Counted from the first letter of the stretch, positions 37,306 to 47,259 are shown. The stretch is 64,000 nucleotides of DNA from SZUA-430 sp964483585 (GCA_964483585.1 CAZABH010000006.1:1-64000); one strand, 5' to 3'. Notes: generated by a model from the letters alone, not told the origin. Made by a program: numbers and translations.

Positions 37306-39720
37306 CTACCAGCGCGTCTTGACTGTCACGAGACCCGCAATCGCGTCCTCACCGGCTTCGCCACCGGCATTCTGCTGGTAGATCAGGTTCGCCATCACCA
37401 ACGTGTCCACGGAAACGAGCGTCGAATAGCCCAGCTCGAAATCGGTTTCAGGTGTTGCACTCGCAAGAGAAACAGTCTCCTGCGCGTACACGATCCCGCG
37501 ATCATCCGTCACCCCCGTCGAGGCAAGGATGGTGGCCGTACCCTCCGTGATGTGCAGCGGACGGGAAACGGCAAAGCCTAAGCTGTCACCGCTGGTGAAG
37601 ATGTTTTGTCTGGCAATCGCGAGGCCATAGGCTTGCGACGAAATCTCTGAATAGGACTGTACGATGCTGCCGGCCTCTGGCGACGCCTCGGTACGACCAG
37701 CGCTCCACGATGCAGACAGTGTCCAGCTTGTACCCAGATTGAACCGCGCAGCACCGCCGACGGAGATGGTTGAAGCGTCGGAGGTCAGGGCAAAGGCACC
37801 GCTTTCGCGGGTCCCAAGCAGGCTGTTCTCTTCTTCGGTCATGCCAAGGCTCAAGCCCGTCATCACCCATGGGGCAAGCTGCCAGCTGAGGACCGCAACA
37901 GAACTTTGCGCGCTGCGCTCATGACCTGTAGGATCCGTAATCTGCGCAAGCTGCGCGTCACTGGCCATCACCGAAGTCTGCATCACGGCATCCTCGGCGA
38001 CCTCGACACGGGCATGACCAAAGGTCAGTGTCGCAGCATCACCCAGCCGGAAAGCAGCAGCACCAACCTCACCACCACCTGCCAGGGACAGAAACGGAGA
38101 ATTCAGGGCAGACGCTTGCATGAACAAGCCATCGAACCGCGGATCCGATGCAAGATCGAGCCGGTTCACCAGGCCTTCGACCGATGCATTGTGTCCGAAG
38201 CGCAAGCTGGATGTGTCAGACAGCTGCACCGTGACAACCATGTCCGACAAATTGTCCTGTGGCTGCTCTGCAAAGCCAAGCGAGGTTACGCTGTTCTGGG
38301 ATGTGTCAGCGACAAACCCTTGCGCGCTGTAACCGTCACCCGTGAACGAAATGAACTGCGACGACCATGACGAGGCGTTCATCCGGTCTGTCAGACTGAC
38401 AGCGGCGGGCGCGACAGCGGTCGTAAGGTCCGTCTGGAAGTCGCGGCCATAGTCATCAAAGAACGTGACCGCGCGCAGAGTGGCCGCAGTCCTGAGCCCG
38501 GCAGCAAGCGGCCCCGAGATCGACGCGGACGAAACCTGGCCCGAGCCTGCGTAGGAACTGGTCCAACCGCCCGACGTCGCAATAGTTTGTGAGCCTATGG
38601 GCGCAAGGGCCGCCCTTACATTAAGAAGCCCACGACCGTACACCTCATCCGTACCGCGTCGGCCGAGGTCCTTTGCAGAACGCAAGAGAATATCGACAAC
38701 CTGCCGGCTCGTGAGATACGGAGCCGCTCCAATCACCAGTGCCGCCGCGCCCGCGACGTGAGGCGCCGCCATCGACGTTCCCGACGCCGACGCATAGCCA
38801 TTGTTCAGGTAGGTTGAGAGGATGCGTTCCCCCGGCGCGACCAGAAACACGTCTCGCAGGCAACGCCTGACGCCGGCCGCTGTGACGCAGCCCCCGTTGC
38901 CGGGCGTCTGCGAGAACGCTGAAATGCGGTTCGCCGAGTTGACCGAGCCGACAACAAGCATGCTGCCGGCAATACCGGCCTGCGTTGCATAAGCTGCTGG
39001 ATATGCCGGTGACAGCGCGTTGCCCGAGTTGCCCGCCGCCGCGACAATCACGGCTGTCGGTGCCGCTGCCTGCAGGGGCGCAATGACCTCCGGAGCCGGT
39101 CCGTTGCCACCGAGGCTCAGATTGATGACGCGCGCCCCCTGCTGTGCTGCATGAGAAATCCCCTGCGCGACCGTTGTCGCTGTGCCGCCACCATCGGCGT
39201 CCAGCACGCGCACTGGGAGCAGCAGGCTACCCGTCGCAAGGCCCGTTGTTCCACGGCCGTCTGCAGCCGCACCGATAATGCCAGCCACATGTGTCCCATG
39301 TCCGTGGTCGTCATCACCAAACGCGAGCGAGCCCGAGCAAGCGACCAAACTCCCGAAACACGCACCACCCGGTGCGATCCGTCCCGCAAACTCCGAATGG
39401 CTTGTCAGGATACCTGTATCGACGACTGCAACAAGGACGTTCGCGCCGGTTGTATTCTGCGGCGGTGGCGGCGTTGGATTCGTGCGGTTCGTACGCCTGG
39501 TCGAAACGCGAGAAACGATCATGTCCGCGTTGGAGAACGGGCTCACCGTATCGGCGCTTTCGAGGCGCAGGGACCACGGGTCGAAGTTCAAGCCATCCAC
39601 ACCTGGGGATGCTTCAGCTGTTTCGTCCAGCGTTCCTCGAAGAAGGGGTTCTGCAGCTGCACCATGTGGCAGTAGACAGGCACCAAGCATCAACAGGGAA
39701 AGGCGGACCGAAAGGGACAT
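37306..39720 (-). CDS. Subtilisin-family serine protease with autotransporter-like C-terminus
   Basis: Secreted S8 protease of 804 residues. A signal peptide (to about residue 23, AAA-EP) precedes the catalytic domain with D101 in VVDTGI, H141 in HGHGTHVAG and S316 in SGTSMAAPHVAG. The ~400 C-terminal residues are Ser/Thr/Gly/Ala-rich with alternating hydrophobic positions and end in an aromatic residue (TVKTRW), as in outer-membrane beta barrels. This suggests a cell-surface autotransporter. The ATG at 39720 has a GGAG site upstream and is chosen over an ATG four codons earlier. LGAC at ~13 is a possible but less likely lipobox. Confidence 0.85.
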   Translation of the reverse strand: MSLSVRLSLLMLGACLLPHGAAAEPLLRGTLDETAEASPGVDGLNFDPWSLRLESADTVSPFSNADMIVSRVSTRRTNRTNPTPPPPQNTTGANVLVAVVDTGILTSHSEFAGRIAPGGACFGSLVACSGSLAFGDDDHGHGTHVAGIIGAAADGRGTTGLATGSLLLPVRVLDADGGGTATTVAQGISHAAQQGARVINLSLGGNGPAPEVIAPLQAAAPTAVIVAAAGNSGNALSPAYPAAYATQAGIAGSMLVVGSVNSANRISAFSQTPGNGGCVTAAGVRRCLRDVFLVAPGERILSTYLNNGYASASGTSMAAPHVAGAAALVIGAAPYLTSRQVVDILLRSAKDLGRRGTDEVYGRGLLNVRAALAPIGSQTIATSGGWTSSYAGSGQVSSASISGPLAAGLRTAATLRAVTFFDDYGRDFQTDLTTAVAPAAVSLTDRMNASSWSSQFISFTGDGYSAQGFVADTSQNSVTSLGFAEQPQDNLSDMVVTVQLSDTSSLRFGHNASVEGLVNRLDLASDPRFDGLFMQASALNSPFLSLAGGGEVGAAAFRLGDAATLTFGHARVEVAEDAVMQTSVMASDAQLAQITDPTGHERSAQSSVAVLSWQLAPWVMTGLSLGMTEEENSLLGTRESGAFALTSDASTISVGGAARFNLGTSWTLSASWSAGRTEASPEAGSIVQSYSEISSQAYGLAIARQNIFTSGDSLGFAVSRPLHITEGTATILASTGVTDDRGIVYAQETVSLASATPETDFELGYSTLVSVDTLVMANLIYQQNAGGEAGEDAIAGLVTVKTRW

Positions 39721-39891
39721 GATGAACTCCACGGGAGGGAACGGTTCATCCTGACACTGTTTCCACCAAGGACTGGTTCGCAGGCGCCTCTGGATTTGAC
39801 TAAAAGTTTAGGGAGTTCACCAACAGGATTCAGGCGCAGCCTGGCCGGGAATTAACCACGTGAGTTCCCGGATTGCTGCCTCGCCGCAGCG

Positions 39892-40887
39892 TCAGAGCCA
39901 TCGGGTCCAGCGGATAATGGCCACCTGCAGCACGATCAGGCTCGCGAGGAACCATAGCAGGATCCAGAAGGCATCGGGATGGTCCGAGAAGGGAATATTG
40001 ACCAGACTGACACCGAACAGCGACGTAATGAAACTGAGCGGCAACATGATGGCAGCGACCAATGTCAGCACATAGGAATTCCGGTTCTGGCGCTCGGTCA
40101 GCAGATTCAAAACCTCGTCCTGGATCACGTTTGCGCGCTCACGAACACTGTCAAGTTCCTCGACGAAGCGCATTGTCTCGTCAGCCAGCTCTCGAAACCT
40201 TGCTTGATCGATACCATCCAGGATCTCGTGCCGTTCGCCCTGCAGACGTGTGAAAGCCTCACGCTGTGGGGCAAGGTGCCGGCGAAGCGAAATTGCGCGC
40301 TTGCGCATCTGCGGCAGGGCATCGCGCACGCGCGCGATATCACCGCCAACAACATGTTCCTCGAGATCATCAACCTGGTCGGACAAGGCATCGATCACAT
40401 GCGTGACACGCAGCTGCACCGCACGCGCCAGAGCCAGAAGGCAGTCCATCTCGTCGCGTGGGCCCTGGTTTCGGGCCAGGGCTTCCTGCACGTCACGCGT
40501 CGCGAGCGAACGGCGCGATCGGGTTGTGATGATGCGGCGCTTCTCAATCCAGATCCGGAGCGAAATCATGTCTTCTGGATCCGCACCAGGGTTCAGGTTG
40601 ATGCCGCGCATCACGACGATCATGCCGGCGCCATGGGTAACCATGCGGGGCCTCGTATCGAAGGCCAGCAGCGCTTCGACCACGATAGGGTCCAGGCCTG
40701 CATCATGTCGCACAAAGTGGTCTGCCTCTTCACTCGTACGGTTGAGATGAACCCAGATCACGCCGGCATCAGGCGTCCAGTTCTTGATTTCCTGCCAATC
40801 GACTTCGCGGGCGCCACCCTGTCCGTCCAGCAGCAAGCCGCTGACAAGGCCATCATGGTCTACGTATCGCGGCGGCACGCTGGTCAT
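39892..40887 (-). CDS. CorA/ZntB-family metal ion transporter
   Basis: 331-residue CorA-superfamily protein. A long cytoplasmic N-terminal domain with coiled helices (~130-260) precedes two C-terminal membrane helices (~272-290 and ~308-328). CorA proteins carry Gly-Met-Asn and ZntB proteins a Gly-x-Asn at the end of the first helix; here the position reads G292-V293-S294. The following SLVNIP resembles ZntB more than CorA. It is probably a Zn2+ or other divalent cation transporter, but the substituted motif makes the selectivity uncertain. It is divergent from the deacetylase gene. Confidence 0.82.
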   Translation of the reverse strand: MTSVPPRYVDHDGLVSGLLLDGQGGAREVDWQEIKNWTPDAGVIWVHLNRTSEEADHFVRHDAGLDPIVVEALLAFDTRPRMVTHGAGMIVVMRGINLNPGADPEDMISLRIWIEKRRIITTRSRRSLATRDVQEALARNQGPRDEMDCLLALARAVQLRVTHVIDALSDQVDDLEEHVVGGDIARVRDALPQMRKRAISLRRHLAPQREAFTRLQGERHEILDGIDQARFRELADETMRFVEELDSVRERANVIQDEVLNLLTERQNRNSYVLTLVAAIMLPLSFITSLFGVSLVNIPFSDHPDAFWILLWFLASLIVLQVAIIRWTRWL

Positions 40888-40963
40888 GGCCGGATCTTCC
40901 TATCGTCTTGCAGTGATGGATCCAATGTCGGACACTTGGTCACGGAACAAGGAGGAACGCGCC

Positions 40964-41893
40964 ATGTCCACTGTCCTGCTCACACATTCGGCCTGTTTGT
41001 ACCACGAAACGCCCCCGGGTCATCCCGAGAGCAGCGATCGTCTGCGGGCCGTGCTGCACGCACTCGAAGACGAAGCGTTCCAGTATCTCCAGCGGGAGGA
41101 AGCTCCTCTGGCCGCCCGCGAAGAAGTGAACCGCGTTCATCCGGCCTACTATGTGGACGCCGTCCTTGGAGCTGTCCCCGAAACAGGGTTTGCCGCGCTC
41201 GATCCTGACACGCATGTCTCTCCGGGTTCGGCCGAGGCCGTAATGCGTGCGGCAGGAGCCGTGGTTACGGCTGTGGACCGCGTCATGGCAGGAACCGCAC
41301 GAAATGCTTTCTGCGCCGTCCGTCCGCCAGGACACCACGCCGAGCCAACCCGTGCCATGGGCTTTTGCCTTTTCAACAATGTGGCTGTCGGCGCGCTTCA
41401 CGCTCGCGTCAAGCACGGACTGAAGCGCATCGCCGTCGTCGACTTCGACGTTCATCACGGCAATGGAACGCAGGCCATGTTCGAGGAGGACGAGAACCTT
41501 TTCTTCGCCTCAAGCCATCAAATGCCGCTCTATCCAGGCACAGGGCGAACGAGCGAGCGTGGCAGGGCCAACAACATTGTCAATGTAGTCCTCGATCCCG
41601 GCGCAGGAAGCCATGAGTTTCGCCAAGCCTGGGACAACACGGTGCTGCCGGCACTGGATGCCTTCCAGCCCGATTTCATTCTGATTTCCGCTGGTTTCGA
41701 TGCCCATCGTCGCGACCCGCTGGCCAACGTCAACCTGACCGAAGAGGACTACAACTGGGTCACTCGCAGGCTGTGCGACATAGCACGCGATCGTTGCGCC
41801 GGCCGCGTGGTGTCAACGCTGGAAGGAGGATACGACCTCAACGCCCTCGCTGCGTCCGCCGCGGCCCACGTGAAGGCGCTGATGGCGGCCTGA
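40964..41893 (+). CDS. Histone deacetylase-family protein
   Basis: Zn-dependent deacetylase/amidohydrolase of 309 residues related to HDAC, acetoin utilisation protein and acetylpolyamine amidohydrolase. RPPGHHA gives the active-site histidines at ~124-125. D162 and H164 in DFDVHHGNGT and the aspartate of SAGFDAH are the metal ligands. The length matches class II-like bacterial HDACs. The natural substrate could be an acetylated polyamine, small molecule or protein. A strong AAGGAGG ribosome site precedes the ATG at 40964, which rules out the longer frame. Confidence 0.92.
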   Translation: MSTVLLTHSACLYHETPPGHPESSDRLRAVLHALEDEAFQYLQREEAPLAAREEVNRVHPAYYVDAVLGAVPETGFAALDPDTHVSPGSAEAVMRAAGAVVTAVDRVMAGTARNAFCAVRPPGHHAEPTRAMGFCLFNNVAVGALHARVKHGLKRIAVVDFDVHHGNGTQAMFEEDENLFFASSHQMPLYPGTGRTSERGRANNIVNVVLDPGAGSHEFRQAWDNTVLPALDAFQPDFILISAGFDAHRRDPLANVNLTEEDYNWVTRRLCDIARDRCAGRVVSTLEGGYDLNALAASAAAHVKALMAA

Positions 41894-41901
41894 ACGACCC
41901 G

Positions 41902-42576
41902 CTAGAGCCTGTCGCGCAGGCGGGCGCGGCGGATCAGGGCGTTCCAGCTCTCGATGTCGGAATAGTCCAGCGTGTCGCGCGCAGGTCGCCTGAGGTGTTT
42001 GGCGAGCAGCAGATAGGTAACGGCCCCCGCCAGCGCGCCCGACAGATGTGCGCCATGCCCGATGGGCAGCCCACCACCTTCCGTCTGTGCAACCAAGCCA
42101 ACGATGTCGATGCCTACAAACAGCAATGCGCCCACGATAGCCGGCATTGGAATGATCCCAAGCAGCAGGATCCGGGCTTGCGGAATCATGAGCGAGAAAA
42201 GGATAACGACGCCCGAGATCGCCCCCGAGGCACCAAGCGCGGGTAGGTCCGGCTGTCCGAGCAGGAACGCGGACACGGCAGAGTGTCCGAACGACGCAAA
42301 CATGGCAGCCGCGAGATAGAATACCACGAAGCGTGACGATCCCATCATCTGCTCGACCACGGGGCCGAAGCTCGCGAGCACATACATGTTCAGGAAGAAG
42401 TGCAGGGCGCCAACATGCGAGAAGGCCGAACCAAGAAGCGTCCAGTATCGGCCTGCCTCCAGCGCCTCCCAGCTTACGAGGAAATTCTCGAGCATCAGCC
42501 TGTTCTCGCCCAGCGCAAGCCACGCCCCGAATACAAATGCATTCACGATAAGTACGAGAAGGACAACGGGTGACAT
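41902..42576 (-). CDS. Rhomboid-family intramembrane serine protease
   Basis: Polytopic membrane protease of 224 residues with about six hydrophobic segments. The catalytic serine is S117 in GASGAISG and the histidine is H177 in GHGAHLSGALAG. The oxyanion-region HFFLNMY is at ~59-65. It cleaves transmembrane substrates, which are unknown here. ATG 42576 is chosen because it follows a GGAG site; an upstream TTG would add a hydrophilic tail. It is convergent with the deacetylase gene and divergent from xseB. Confidence 0.9.
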   Translation of the reverse strand: MSPVVLLVLIVNAFVFGAWLALGENRLMLENFLVSWEALEAGRYWTLLGSAFSHVGALHFFLNMYVLASFGPVVEQMMGSSRFVVFYLAAAMFASFGHSAVSAFLLGQPDLPALGASGAISGVVILFSLMIPQARILLLGIIPMPAIVGALLFVGIDIVGLVAQTEGGGLPIGHGAHLSGALAGAVTYLLLAKHLRRPARDTLDYSDIESWNALIRRARLRDRL

Positions 42577-42828
42577 CTTGCTCCGGCGCTCCTGGGCTGA
42601 CCCATCCTCACCCAATCTTGGTGCTCCCGGCAACAGGTCAGGCGGATGATGCAATCACAATTGCAAGTCTGTAAGGGCTGGCGACGTATTGCCTTGCGCT
42701 GACACAGGGTTGTGGCCATTGCCCCGCGCACGTCACGTCTGCGGCAGCAAGGGGCAGGGAGCCGTGGACCGACGCCGGGGAAACCCGCTATATACCCCCG
42801 CCACACAGTGTATTCGCAGGGAGCCCGC

Positions 42829-43083
42829 ATGGCCAGGGAAGACCGCAAATCAGACGACATCGCAAAGCTGACATTCGAGCAGGCCCTCCAGCAGCTTGAA
42901 GCCATTGTCCAACAGTTGGAGAAAGGCCAAGTGCCGCTGGAGGAGTCGATTGCATTCTACGAAAAGGGAACGGCACTAAAGGCCCACTGCGAGACAAAGC
43001 TGCGCGATGCCGAGGCGCGTATCGAGAAGATCGTGATTGGCCCGGCGGGCAGCCCGTCGCTGGCCCCTCTCGATAGCAAGTAA
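42829..43083 (+). CDS. xseB: Exodeoxyribonuclease VII small subunit
   Basis: 84-residue helical protein. LTFEQALQQLEAIVQQLEKGQVPLEES is the family signature (residues ~13-39 cover it). It partners XseA (elsewhere) to degrade single-stranded DNA. The ATG at 42829 is chosen by family length, with GGGAG upstream. It opens the xseB-ispA-dxs cluster, a common bacterial order; ispA starts three bases after its stop. Confidence 0.93.
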   Translation: MAREDRKSDDIAKLTFEQALQQLEAIVQQLEKGQVPLEESIAFYEKGTALKAHCETKLRDAEARIEKIVIGPAGSPSLAPLDSK

Positions 43084-43086
43084 GAC

Positions 43087-43998
43087 ATGTCCAACAGTCC
43101 CGCCATGACCAATGCTCCAATAGAGCCGGCCCTGAACGAGATTGCCTCTTTCATGGAGGATACGTTGCAGGAGCTATTGCCTGAGCCGCTGGGTCCCCAG
43201 GCGCGCGTCATTGAAGCCATGCGCTATGCAACCCTCGGAGGCGGAAAGCGCATAAGAGCCTTCCTTGTGCTGCAGTCAGGCCGTCAGTTCGGTGTCGACC
43301 GAAGGGCGCTCGCCCGGGTGGCCGCTGCGGTCGAGTGCGTGCATGCATACTCGCTGGTTCACGACGACCTGCCAGCGATGGACAATGACGACGTGCGCCG
43401 CGGCAAACCTACGGTGCACCGCAAGTTCGACGAGGCAACGGCCATCCTTGCTGGTGACGCGTTGCTGACCCACGCCTTTACGCTGCTGGCTGGTCACGAG
43501 ACCCATCCTGACCCGCATGTCCGTAGTGATCTGGTATTGCGCCTTTCGCAGGCTTCAGGCTTCGCAGGCATGGTGGGAGGGCAGATGATCGACATCGGCG
43601 GCAAGGCCATTTTGGGCGATATCGGCCAGATCACGCGCATGCAGCGCTTGAAGACGGGGGCCCTGATATCATTCGCCTGCGAGGCTGGTGCCATCATGGG
43701 GCGCGCGCCCGTGCAGCTGCGACACGCACTGACCAATTTTGCACATGACCTTGGGTTGGCCTACCAGATTGCCGACGATCTGCTTGACCATCAGGGCGAT
43801 CCCGGGTTGATGGGCAAGGCTGCCCGGAAGGACGAGACGGCAGGAAAGGCGACGTTTGTCACGGTCCTGGGGGCCGAGCGGGCAAAGGCGCAGGCCGAGA
43901 TATTGGCCAGCCAGAGCGTCGCACACCTGGATGTTTTTGACGAAAAAGCAGATCTTCTTCGTGGTCTTGTGACATTCGTCGTTAACCGGCGCGCATAA
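43087..43998 (+). CDS. ispA: Farnesyl diphosphate synthase (short-chain polyprenyl synthetase)
   Basis: Trans-prenyltransferase of 303 residues that condenses IPP with DMAPP and GPP. The first aspartate-rich motif is DDLPAMDND (~93-101), whose extra two residues are typical of bacterial FPP synthase. The second is DDLLD in QIADDLLDHQG near residue 232. GGGKRIRAFL is at ~51-60. It lies between xseB and dxs. The product feeds IspB, encoded at 32 kb. Confidence 0.94.
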   Translation: MSNSPAMTNAPIEPALNEIASFMEDTLQELLPEPLGPQARVIEAMRYATLGGGKRIRAFLVLQSGRQFGVDRRALARVAAAVECVHAYSLVHDDLPAMDNDDVRRGKPTVHRKFDEATAILAGDALLTHAFTLLAGHETHPDPHVRSDLVLRLSQASGFAGMVGGQMIDIGGKAILGDIGQITRMQRLKTGALISFACEAGAIMGRAPVQLRHALTNFAHDLGLAYQIADDLLDHQGDPGLMGKAARKDETAGKATFVTVLGAERAKAQAEILASQSVAHLDVFDEKADLLRGLVTFVVNRRA

Positions 43999-44073
43999 TT
44001 GCCGCAAGGGTAGGCGGCAGGACGCGTCTGCTCTATAAAACCGGGTCCCGAGCTCCCACATCTCCTGGAACCC

Positions 44074-46002
44074 ATGGCGCCGCAAACCCCGCTTCTCGAT
44101 ACGGTCAAGACCCCCGCAGACACGCGCCAGTTCTCGCGAGATCAACTGCGCCAGCTGGCCGATGAGTTGCGCCTTGAAACCATCGACGCCGTGTCGGTGA
44201 CGGGCGGACACTTGGGCGCGGGCCTCGGCGTTGTTGAACTGACAGTGGCCCTGCACCACGTCTTCAGCACGCCGAACGACCGCGTCATCTGGGACGTCGG
44301 CCATCAGGCCTACCCCCACAAGATCCTCACTGGCCGGCGCGACCGCATACGCACCCTTCGTCAGGGCGGCGGCCTCTCGGGCTTCACCAAGCGCAGCGAG
44401 AGTGAGTACGACCCCTTCGGTGCGGCACACTCCTCGACCTCGATCTCGGCAGGGTTGGGCATGGCGGTCGCCCGTGACCTGAAAGGCGAACAGCGCAACG
44501 TCGTCTGCGTGATCGGAGACGGCGCGATGTCGGCAGGCATGGCCTACGAGGCCATGAACAACGCGGGTGCCCTGCGCACGCGCCTCATCATTGTACTGAA
44601 CGACAACGACATGTCGATTGCCCCGCCAGTTGGCGGCATGAGTGCCTATCTCTCGCGCGTGGTCTCCTCCTCGACCTACCAGACCCTGCGCAACTTCGCC
44701 AAGCAGCTGGCGCAGAAGATGCCACATTTCGTCGAGGACACCGCCCGCAAGGCCGAGCGCTATACCCATGGCATGGCCATGGGCGGCACCATGTTCGAGG
44801 AACTCGGCCTTTACTATGTCGGCCCCATCGATGGCCACAACATGGACCATCTCCTGCCCGTGCTGCAAAACGTCCGCGACGCCGACATCGATCGCCCGAT
44901 CCTCGTCCATGTTGTCACCAAGAAAGGCAAGGGCTACGCGCCCGCCGAGAACTCGGCCGACAAGTACCACGGCGTGGTCAAGTTCGACGTGATCACTGGC
45001 GCCCAAAAGAAAAGCATCTCCAACGCGCCCTCTTACACGAAGGTTTTTGCCGAGAGCCTCATTGCCGAGGCTGAAGTCGACGAGCGAATCGTAGCCATCA
45101 CCGCCGCCATGCCCTCGGGCACGGGCCTCGACCTGTTCGAGAAGCGCTTCCCCAAACGCTGCTTCGATGTCGGTATCGCCGAGCAGCACGCCGTTACCTT
45201 TGCGGCGGGGCTTGCGACCGAGGGACTCAAGCCCTTCGCGGCAATCTATTCAACGTTTCTGCAGCGAGGCTATGACCAGGTCGTCCACGACGTCGCAATT
45301 CAGGGGCTGCCTGTCCGCTTCGCGATGGACCGGGCAGGTCTCGTCGGAGCCGACGGAGCGACCCATGCCGGCTCGTTTGACACAACATTTCTGGCGACAT
45401 TGCCAGGCTTTGTCGTAATGGCACCATCAGACGAACTCGAACTTCGCAACATGGTTGCGACCCAGGTCGCCATCGACGACCGCCCGTCCTCCGTGCGTTA
45501 TCCGCGGGGCGAAGGCGTCGGCATCGAACTTCCGGCGAAGGGCACGCCGCTCGAGATCGGCAAGGGCCGCATCGTGCGCGAGGGCTCCAAAATCGCAATC
45601 CTCAGCTTCGGCACCCGCCTTGGCGAGGCGCTGAAGGCTGCCGACGATCTCGCTGCGCGAGGCTTGCCCACGACTGTCGCCGACGCCCGTTTTTGCAAGC
45701 CGCTTGACGAGGATCTTGTGCGCCGCCTCGCCGCCAACCACGAGGTCCTGATTACCATCGAGGACGGCGCGATCGGCGGCTTCGCCGCACATGTCATGCA
45801 GTTCATGGCCAATGCGGGCCTTTTCGACCGCGGCTGTCGCTTCCGCGCCATGACGCTGCCCGACATCTTCATTGACCACGACACGCAACCAAAGCAGTAC
45901 GACATCGCCGGCCTCAACGCCCAGCACATTGTAGCCACCGCCCTGACTGCGCTGGGCCGCGATACCGTTCTGGGAGCGCGCGCTTCCAATCCGCTGTTTT
46001 AA
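44074..46002 (+). CDS. dxs: 1-deoxy-D-xylulose-5-phosphate synthase
   Basis: TPP-dependent enzyme that joins pyruvate and glyceraldehyde-3-phosphate, the entry step of the non-mevalonate pathway. It has 642 residues. GGHLGAGLG is at ~44-52, the TPP/Mg motif GDGAMSAGMAYEAMNN at ~148-163, and a transketolase-type pyrimidine domain begins near 320 with DVGIAEQHAVTFAAG near residue 370. A 75-bp gap separates it from ispA. It is followed by an RNA methyltransferase 11 bp downstream. Confidence 0.96.
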   Translation: MAPQTPLLDTVKTPADTRQFSRDQLRQLADELRLETIDAVSVTGGHLGAGLGVVELTVALHHVFSTPNDRVIWDVGHQAYPHKILTGRRDRIRTLRQGGGLSGFTKRSESEYDPFGAAHSSTSISAGLGMAVARDLKGEQRNVVCVIGDGAMSAGMAYEAMNNAGALRTRLIIVLNDNDMSIAPPVGGMSAYLSRVVSSSTYQTLRNFAKQLAQKMPHFVEDTARKAERYTHGMAMGGTMFEELGLYYVGPIDGHNMDHLLPVLQNVRDADIDRPILVHVVTKKGKGYAPAENSADKYHGVVKFDVITGAQKKSISNAPSYTKVFAESLIAEAEVDERIVAITAAMPSGTGLDLFEKRFPKRCFDVGIAEQHAVTFAAGLATEGLKPFAAIYSTFLQRGYDQVVHDVAIQGLPVRFAMDRAGLVGADGATHAGSFDTTFLATLPGFVVMAPSDELELRNMVATQVAIDDRPSSVRYPRGEGVGIELPAKGTPLEIGKGRIVREGSKIAILSFGTRLGEALKAADDLAARGLPTTVADARFCKPLDEDLVRRLAANHEVLITIEDGAIGGFAAHVMQFMANAGLFDRGCRFRAMTLPDIFIDHDTQPKQYDIAGLNAQHIVATALTALGRDTVLGARASNPLF

Positions 46003-46013
46003 GAGCGGACAGG

Positions 46014-47252
46014 ATGTCGGCACTGCCGGGACAAAACGTTCAGATCCTCCGCGTCGGCCACAAGGGCGACGGCGAAACAGCTGATGGCATGTTCGTGCCC
46101 TACACGCTGGCCGGCGAAGAAATCGCGATCAGCACCAGCGAGGACGGCAGCTATGCCGTCGAGGTGGTCAAGCCAAGCCCCGACCGCGTGAAGCCAGCCT
46201 GCCGTCATTTCGGTACCTGCGGCGCCTGCCAGTTGCAGCACATGGCGCCCCGGGCCTATCTCGACTGGAAGCGCGAGCAGGTCATAATCGCGCTTGCACA
46301 GCGTGGCCTCGAAGGCATCGAGGTTGAGCCAACCATTGCCATTGCACCCGGCACCCGACGCCGCGCGACGCTCTCGGCCCGGCGCATCCCCGATCGTGTG
46401 GTCATCGGCTTCCAGGAACGCGGTGGCCACTTCATCAACGACATGCAGGAATGTCCGGTCCTGCACCCGCAGCTGATGGCACTCGTGCCCAAGCTGCAGC
46501 TCGCGCTCGAGCCCGAACTCCCCGAACGCGGCCAGGCCGAGCTGGCGCTCACGATGACCGACACCGGCATCGACGCAGCCTTCGGCATCCCGGGCGCGAA
46601 GCTCGACCGCGAACAGCGCGCGCGCTTCGCCATTCTCGCCGACCGCCTGAGATTTGCCCGCCTGACCGTCAACGAGGAACTCGCGCATCAGTCCTCGCCA
46701 CCACTCATGAAGTGGGGCAGGGGACAGGTCGCGCTGCCGCCCGCAAGCTTCCTGCAAGCGTCCCGCGAGGCCGAGACCGTCATGCAGGCCCATATCACCG
46801 CCGATGTCGGAAAGGCGCGCAAGGTCGCCGACCTCTTCAGTGGTTGCGGCGCCTTCACCTTGCCGCTGGCCGATGCGCACGCGGTCGCAGCCTTCGACAG
46901 CGAAGAGGGCGCCATCACGGCCCTCACCCAGGCCCTTCGTGGCCTGCAGGGCATCAAGCCGGCGAGCGCCGAACGGCGCGATCTGTTCCGAAGGCCGCTG
47001 CTCAAGCACGAACTCGACATCTTCGACGCCGTCGTCATCGATCCACCCAGGGCCGGCGCCCGCGCGCAGGTCGAGCAGTTGGCAAAGTCGAAGGTCGCCC
47101 GCATTGCAGCCGTCTCTTGCAACCCCGCGACTTTCGCGCGCGACGCACGTATACTTGTCGACGGTGGCTATAGGCTCCGCGTGGTAAGACCCATCGACCA
47201 GTTCCTCTGGTCGGCCCATGTCGAGCTGACGGCGCTGTTCGAACGCGACTGA
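46014..47252 (+). CDS. RlmD/RumA-like 23S rRNA (or tRNA) uracil-C5 methyltransferase
   Basis: SAM-dependent uracil-C5 methyltransferase of 412 residues with an N-terminal TRAM-like domain. The 4Fe-4S cysteines are C63, C69, C72 and C147 (CRHFGTCGAC and QECPVL). The SAM motif LFSGCGAF is near residue 275, and the catalytic cysteine is C369 in AVSCNPATFARD. The family covers RlmD, RlmC and TrmA; the target base is not predictable. It follows dxs closely. Confidence 0.9.
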   Translation: MSALPGQNVQILRVGHKGDGETADGMFVPYTLAGEEIAISTSEDGSYAVEVVKPSPDRVKPACRHFGTCGACQLQHMAPRAYLDWKREQVIIALAQRGLEGIEVEPTIAIAPGTRRRATLSARRIPDRVVIGFQERGGHFINDMQECPVLHPQLMALVPKLQLALEPELPERGQAELALTMTDTGIDAAFGIPGAKLDREQRARFAILADRLRFARLTVNEELAHQSSPPLMKWGRGQVALPPASFLQASREAETVMQAHITADVGKARKVADLFSGCGAFTLPLADAHAVAAFDSEEGAITALTQALRGLQGIKPASAERRDLFRRPLLKHELDIFDAVVIDPPRAGARAQVEQLAKSKVARIAAVSCNPATFARDARILVDGGYRLRVVRPIDQFLWSAHVELTALFERD

Positions 47253-47259
47253 GGCACCG

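Noticed and set aside
39800..39811. Inverted repeat CTAAA-AG-TTTAG upstream of the subtilisin gene
   Set aside because: Short, AT-rich and without a second copy; I cannot separate it from chance.
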